Source of the DNA: Candidatus Pseudolachnospira avium
GTDB lineage: Bacteria > Bacillota > Clostridia > Lachnospirales > Lachnospiraceae
Length of the DNA: 41,171 nucleotides
Direction of reading: 5' to 3'
Assembly: GCA_904420025.1 (NCBI GenBank)
Contig: CAJFTW010000017.1
Span: 1-41,171, forward strand
Made by a program: the position numbers and the translations under genes. The notes under the pieces were generated by a model. The model was not told where the DNA came from. It saw nothing but the letters and a program-made list of their open reading frames with translations, and searched no databases. Positions 39,017-41,171 of the stretch are shown here, one piece after another (position 1 is the stretch's first letter; each line of letters begins with the position of its first letter).

Positions 39017-39067
39017 GATCTGTCTCCTCTCTGGTTCGCAAGCACACACATTATAGTTCCTGCTATT

Positions 39068-39097
39068 ATTATAGACCTCCACAGATAGAATTGTCAA
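39068..39097 (-). promoter_or_regulatory. Sigma-A promoter of the marR operon
   Basis: Perfect TTGACA (39092-39097, minus strand) and perfect TATAAT (39068-39073) are 18 bases apart. The start is near 39061, 45 bases before the ATG. Confidence 0.8.
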
Positions 39098-39111
39098 TAA
39101 ATACACTAAAG

Positions 39112-39126
39112 TACATATTCTATGTA
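39112..39126. promoter_or_regulatory. Palindrome upstream of the marR promoter, candidate operator
   Basis: TACATA and TATGTA flank TTC, about 15 bases upstream of the -35 box. AT-rich palindromes are typical MarR targets, although they usually overlap the promoter. Confidence 0.35.
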
Positions 39127-39149
39127 TCTTACACCCATGGAAACCATCG

Positions 39150-39845
39150 TCAGCGCAGCAGCTTCCGCCGGGCTCGCCAATCCGGCAGATACCGTTCCAC
39201 CAACGCCCAGAACGCGGGCCCATGGTTGGGGATCCGCCGGTGGGCCAGCTCATGGACAATCACGTACTCCAGGCACTCACGGGGCCGCGCAGCCAGGTAT
39301 ACGTTTAACAAAATTTTACCGGTTCGGGTGTTGCAGCTGCCCCAGCGTGAGCGCATGGCCCGGAGCTGCCAGCCGCCGCCGGTTACCTCTATCCGCCGCT
39401 CCCACAGGGGGAACAGCCGCTGCACCTCCTGACGCAGGATGTCCCGGTACCATTCCCGTATCAGGCGCATCCTGCGGTCAGAGGTATCCGCGCCGCGTAG
39501 GCACAGCACCACCGTACCATTCTCCAGCCGCACCCCATCCTTTTCCGTTTCTGCCTCCACCCGCAAGGGAAGCGGCGTACCCCACAGAGAAATACGGCTG
39601 CCATCCGCTTGCCCCAGCATCCCTTGTTCCCTCTGGCGCTCCAGTTCCGCCTGCCGTGAGGCAATCCATTCCCGCCGTTCCTGCAGGAACCGCCGGATCT
39701 CCGACTCTGGCAGGTTCATAGGCGCGGACACCGTCACCCGGCCATCGGGAGGCTGCACCCGCAGATACAGGTTGCGGATAGGCTTGCGCGTCACCTCAAC
39801 CAAAAAATTTTCCAATACTAAAACTTGCTGCTTTTTCTGTCCCAT
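39150..39845 (-). CDS. YgjP-like metallopeptidase (DUF45)
   Basis: The 231-residue product belongs to the YgjP/DUF45 (PF01863) family of gluzincin-like metallopeptidases. The zinc motif is HELAH (H188, E189, H192) with a third ligand at H198 (IPNHGPAFW), preceded by RAMRSRWGSCNTRTGKILLNVYL, a family hallmark. It is cytoplasmic; physiological substrates are unknown. The ATG at 39845 is the first possible start, since a stop codon lies two codons upstream, but no ribosome site is close to it; a GGAGGAGG stands 21 bases upstream, too far for normal use. Either a later start is used or translation starts unusually. The gene is divergent from the threonine aldolase gene. Confidence 0.85.
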   Translation of the reverse strand: MGQKKQQVLVLENFLVEVTRKPIRNLYLRVQPPDGRVTVSAPMNLPESEIRRFLQERREWIASRQAELERQREQGMLGQADGSRISLWGTPLPLRVEAETEKDGVRLENGTVVLCLRGADTSDRRMRLIREWYRDILRQEVQRLFPLWERRIEVTGGGWQLRAMRSRWGSCNTRTGKILLNVYLAARPRECLEYVIVHELAHRRIPNHGPAFWALVERYLPDWRARRKLLR

Positions 39846-39889
39846 GCTTTATAGTAAACCAGAAATCCTCCTCCGTTACAAGCCCTTTG

Positions 39890-39918
39890 TTGACAAACAC
39901 CGGGGGGAATTCTACAAT
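39890..39918 (+). promoter_or_regulatory. Sigma-A promoter of the threonine aldolase gene
   Basis: Perfect TTGACA (39890-39895) and TACAAT (39913-39918) are 17 bases apart. The start is near 39925, giving a leader of about 75 bases. Confidence 0.8.
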
Positions 39919-40000
39919 GGAGACAGCGTCCCGGACTGTACCCGGCTCTTCGGCAGGTTTCCCGGGGCAATAAGACGGTACGTAAAGGGAGGATTCCTCT

Positions 40001-41023
40001 ATGCTATTTTTTGAAAACGATTACTGCGAAGGCGCCCACCCCGCTATTCTACAGCGGCTGGCGGAGACCAACATGGAAAAACTGCCTGGCTATGGTACAG
40101 ACCCCTACTGTGCCTCCGCCCGGGATAAGATCCGGGCGGCCTGCGGCTGTCCGGAGGCGGATGTCTTTTTTCTGGTAGGCGGCACCCAGGCCAACGCAGT
40201 GGTCATCGGCTCCCTGCTCCAGTCCTACCAGGGGGTGGTGGCCGCCTCCACCGGCCATGTGAACCTCCATGAGGCGGGGGCCATTGAACACGCTGGCCAT
40301 AAGGTGCTGCCGCTGCCCCAGGTGGACGGCAAGCTGTCCGCTGCCGTTGTGGAAGGTTATCTGCGGACTTTCTACCAGGATGAAAACCACGAGCACATGG
40401 TGTTTCCCGGCATGGTGTATATTTCCCACCCTACCGAGTACGGGACCCTCTACTCCCGGAAAGAGCTGGAGGAGCTGTCCCAGGTGTGTACCGCATACCA
40501 GCTGCCGCTGTTCCTGGACGGCGCCCGGCTGGGCTACGGCCTGGCCTGCCCGGAGACAGATGTAACTCTGGAAGACATTGCGCGCTATACCACGGTTTTC
40601 TACATTGGCGGCACCAAGGTGGGCGCCCTGTGCGGGGAAGCGGTGGTTTTTCCCCGGAAGGCCCCCGCCCATTTCCTCACCATGGTCAAACAGCGAGGCG
40701 CTCTGCTGGCCAAGGGGCGGCTGTTGGGCATTCAATTTGACACCCTGTTCACCGGAGATTTGTACCGGGAAATCAGCCGGAATGCCCTCCTCACCGCCGA
40801 CGCCCTCCGGCAAGCGCTCCGGGACAAGGGCTACCGGTTCTTTATTGACTCCCCCACCAATCAGATCTTTGTGATCCTGGAGGACAGCACACGGGAGCAG
40901 CTGGCCCAGAAGGTGGTATTCAGCTTTTGGGAAAAATTCGACGATACCCACACAGTGGTCCGTTTTGCCACCAGCTGGGCAACCCGTATGGAGGACGTGG
41001 AACGGTTGGCGGCACTGCTGTAG
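40001..41023 (+). CDS. Low-specificity L-threonine aldolase (beta-eliminating lyase family)
   Basis: This PLP enzyme splits threonine or allo-threonine into glycine and acetaldehyde, in the cytoplasm. The 340-residue product has the aldolase fold: NDYCEGAHPAILQRL at the start, GYGTDPYCASARDKIR, GGTQANAVVIGSLL around the PLP phosphate, HVNLHEAGAIEHAGHKV, LFLDGARLGYGL with the aspartate that contacts the PLP nitrogen, and FYIGGTKVGAL with the PLP lysine K206. GGGAGG lies 8 bases before the ATG. It is a single-gene unit with its own promoter. A related aminotransferase or lyase function cannot be excluded, as this family is broad. The pyridoxal kinase at 34148 supports its cofactor supply. Confidence 0.88.
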   Translation: MLFFENDYCEGAHPAILQRLAETNMEKLPGYGTDPYCASARDKIRAACGCPEADVFFLVGGTQANAVVIGSLLQSYQGVVAASTGHVNLHEAGAIEHAGHKVLPLPQVDGKLSAAVVEGYLRTFYQDENHEHMVFPGMVYISHPTEYGTLYSRKELEELSQVCTAYQLPLFLDGARLGYGLACPETDVTLEDIARYTTVFYIGGTKVGALCGEAVVFPRKAPAHFLTMVKQRGALLAKGRLLGIQFDTLFTGDLYREISRNALLTADALRQALRDKGYRFFIDSPTNQIFVILEDSTREQLAQKVVFSFWEKFDDTHTVVRFATSWATRMEDVERLAALL

Positions 41024-41091
41024 GCAACGGGAATGCGGCTGGACGGCTTTCCGATCACCATTGAGGATCTGCCGAAATAGCAAACCCAAAG

Positions 41092-41138
41092 AAAAACGCC
41101 ACTCCCGCGAAGCCTGGCGCTTTACGAAAATGGCGTTT
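41092..41138 (-). terminator. Terminator downstream of the edge tRNA gene
   Basis: AAACGCCA and TGGCGTTT pair as the base of a long stem (41093-41138) with an inner GCG-containing fold. Read on the minus strand it ends in a run of T (41092-41096), just behind the tRNA 3' end. Confidence 0.6.
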
Positions 41139-41142
41139 GGAG

Positions 41143-41171
41143 TGGACCATTAGGGGCTCGAACCCTAGACA
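41143..41171 (-). tRNA. tRNA gene, 3' end only (cut by the right edge)
   Basis: Read on the minus strand, TAGGG-TTCGAGC-CCCTA is a perfect T-arm (5-bp stem, 7-base loop with TTCGA), followed by the acceptor 3' strand ATGGTCC and the discriminator base A at 41143. CCA is not encoded. The anticodon lies outside the window. The acceptor sequence resembles some bacterial tRNA-Lys genes, but the identity is not assigned. Confidence 0.75.

Noticed and set aside
41033-41080. Fifteen-codon frame after the threonine aldolase gene (MRLDGFPITIEDLPK)
   Set aside because: It is short, lacks a ribosome site, and matches no peptide class I know. It could be a gene remnant, but nothing supports expression.

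Overview
The window is a high-GC (roughly 60% by eye) stretch of a spore-forming member of the Clostridia, most likely an Oscillospiraceae-type gut anaerobe. Reasons: a complete SpoIIID sporulation regulator, the mreB-recD2-comF gene set, strong AGGAGG-type ribosome binding sites, a zinc-ribbon Ser/Thr kinase, and several membrane families (PF06541, DUF975) typical of Clostridia. No transposase, integrase, phage gene or CRISPR array was seen. The taxonomic call is inference from gene content.

Layout. 1-783: the start of a solute-binding lipoprotein gene (minus strand) and its leader, including one copy of an 88-bp dispersed repeat. 784-2300: a PF06541 membrane protein with a coiled-coil tail, a hairpin-rich gap and a small unknown protein. 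2694-6664: a housekeeping operon, mreB-recD2-comF. 6736-21369: two paralogous sigma-54 modules that face each other. Module A has a PrpR-type activator (minus), a four-helix membrane protein and a 1090-residue two-hydrolase fusion (plus) behind a consensus -24/-12 promoter. Module B has a second PrpR-type activator followed, on the same strand, by a consensus -24/-12 promoter, a MatC-like permease, an MFS permease and the paralogous 1118-residue hydrolase. The two hydrolases end tail to tail around a 20-bp terminator stem. 21556-26468: spoIIID with a duplicated sigma-E-like promoter block, a large zinc-ribbon Ser/Thr kinase with a beta-rich outer region, and a leucine-rich-repeat lipoprotein; the second copy of the 88-bp repeat lies behind the kinase.

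26773-31286 is a compact cluster of four genes: a ClpX-like unfoldase with an altered N-terminus, an IGF-type ClpP-docking loop and a modified pore loop, followed by three proteins I cannot assign. It is my best candidate for an undescribed system. 31443-33335 is a DUF975/PF06541 fusion. 33487-41023 is mixed metabolism: a TatD-linked-type radical SAM protein, a pyridoxal kinase, an overlapping phospholipid operon (YbhN/MprF-like flippase-type protein, PS synthase, PS decarboxylase), a HIT hydrolase, a MarR operon, a YgjP-type metallopeptidase and a threonine aldolase. The right edge cuts through a minus-strand tRNA gene.

How the parts work together. The sigma-54 modules look like two catabolic units in which a cytoplasmic small-molecule sensor switches on import (MatC-like and MFS carriers) and cytoplasmic hydrolysis of an ester or amide. 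The phospholipid genes give phosphatidylserine and then phosphatidylethanolamine. The ClpX-like cluster probably handles selected proteins with dedicated partners. All functions come from reading motifs by eye; no database search was possible.
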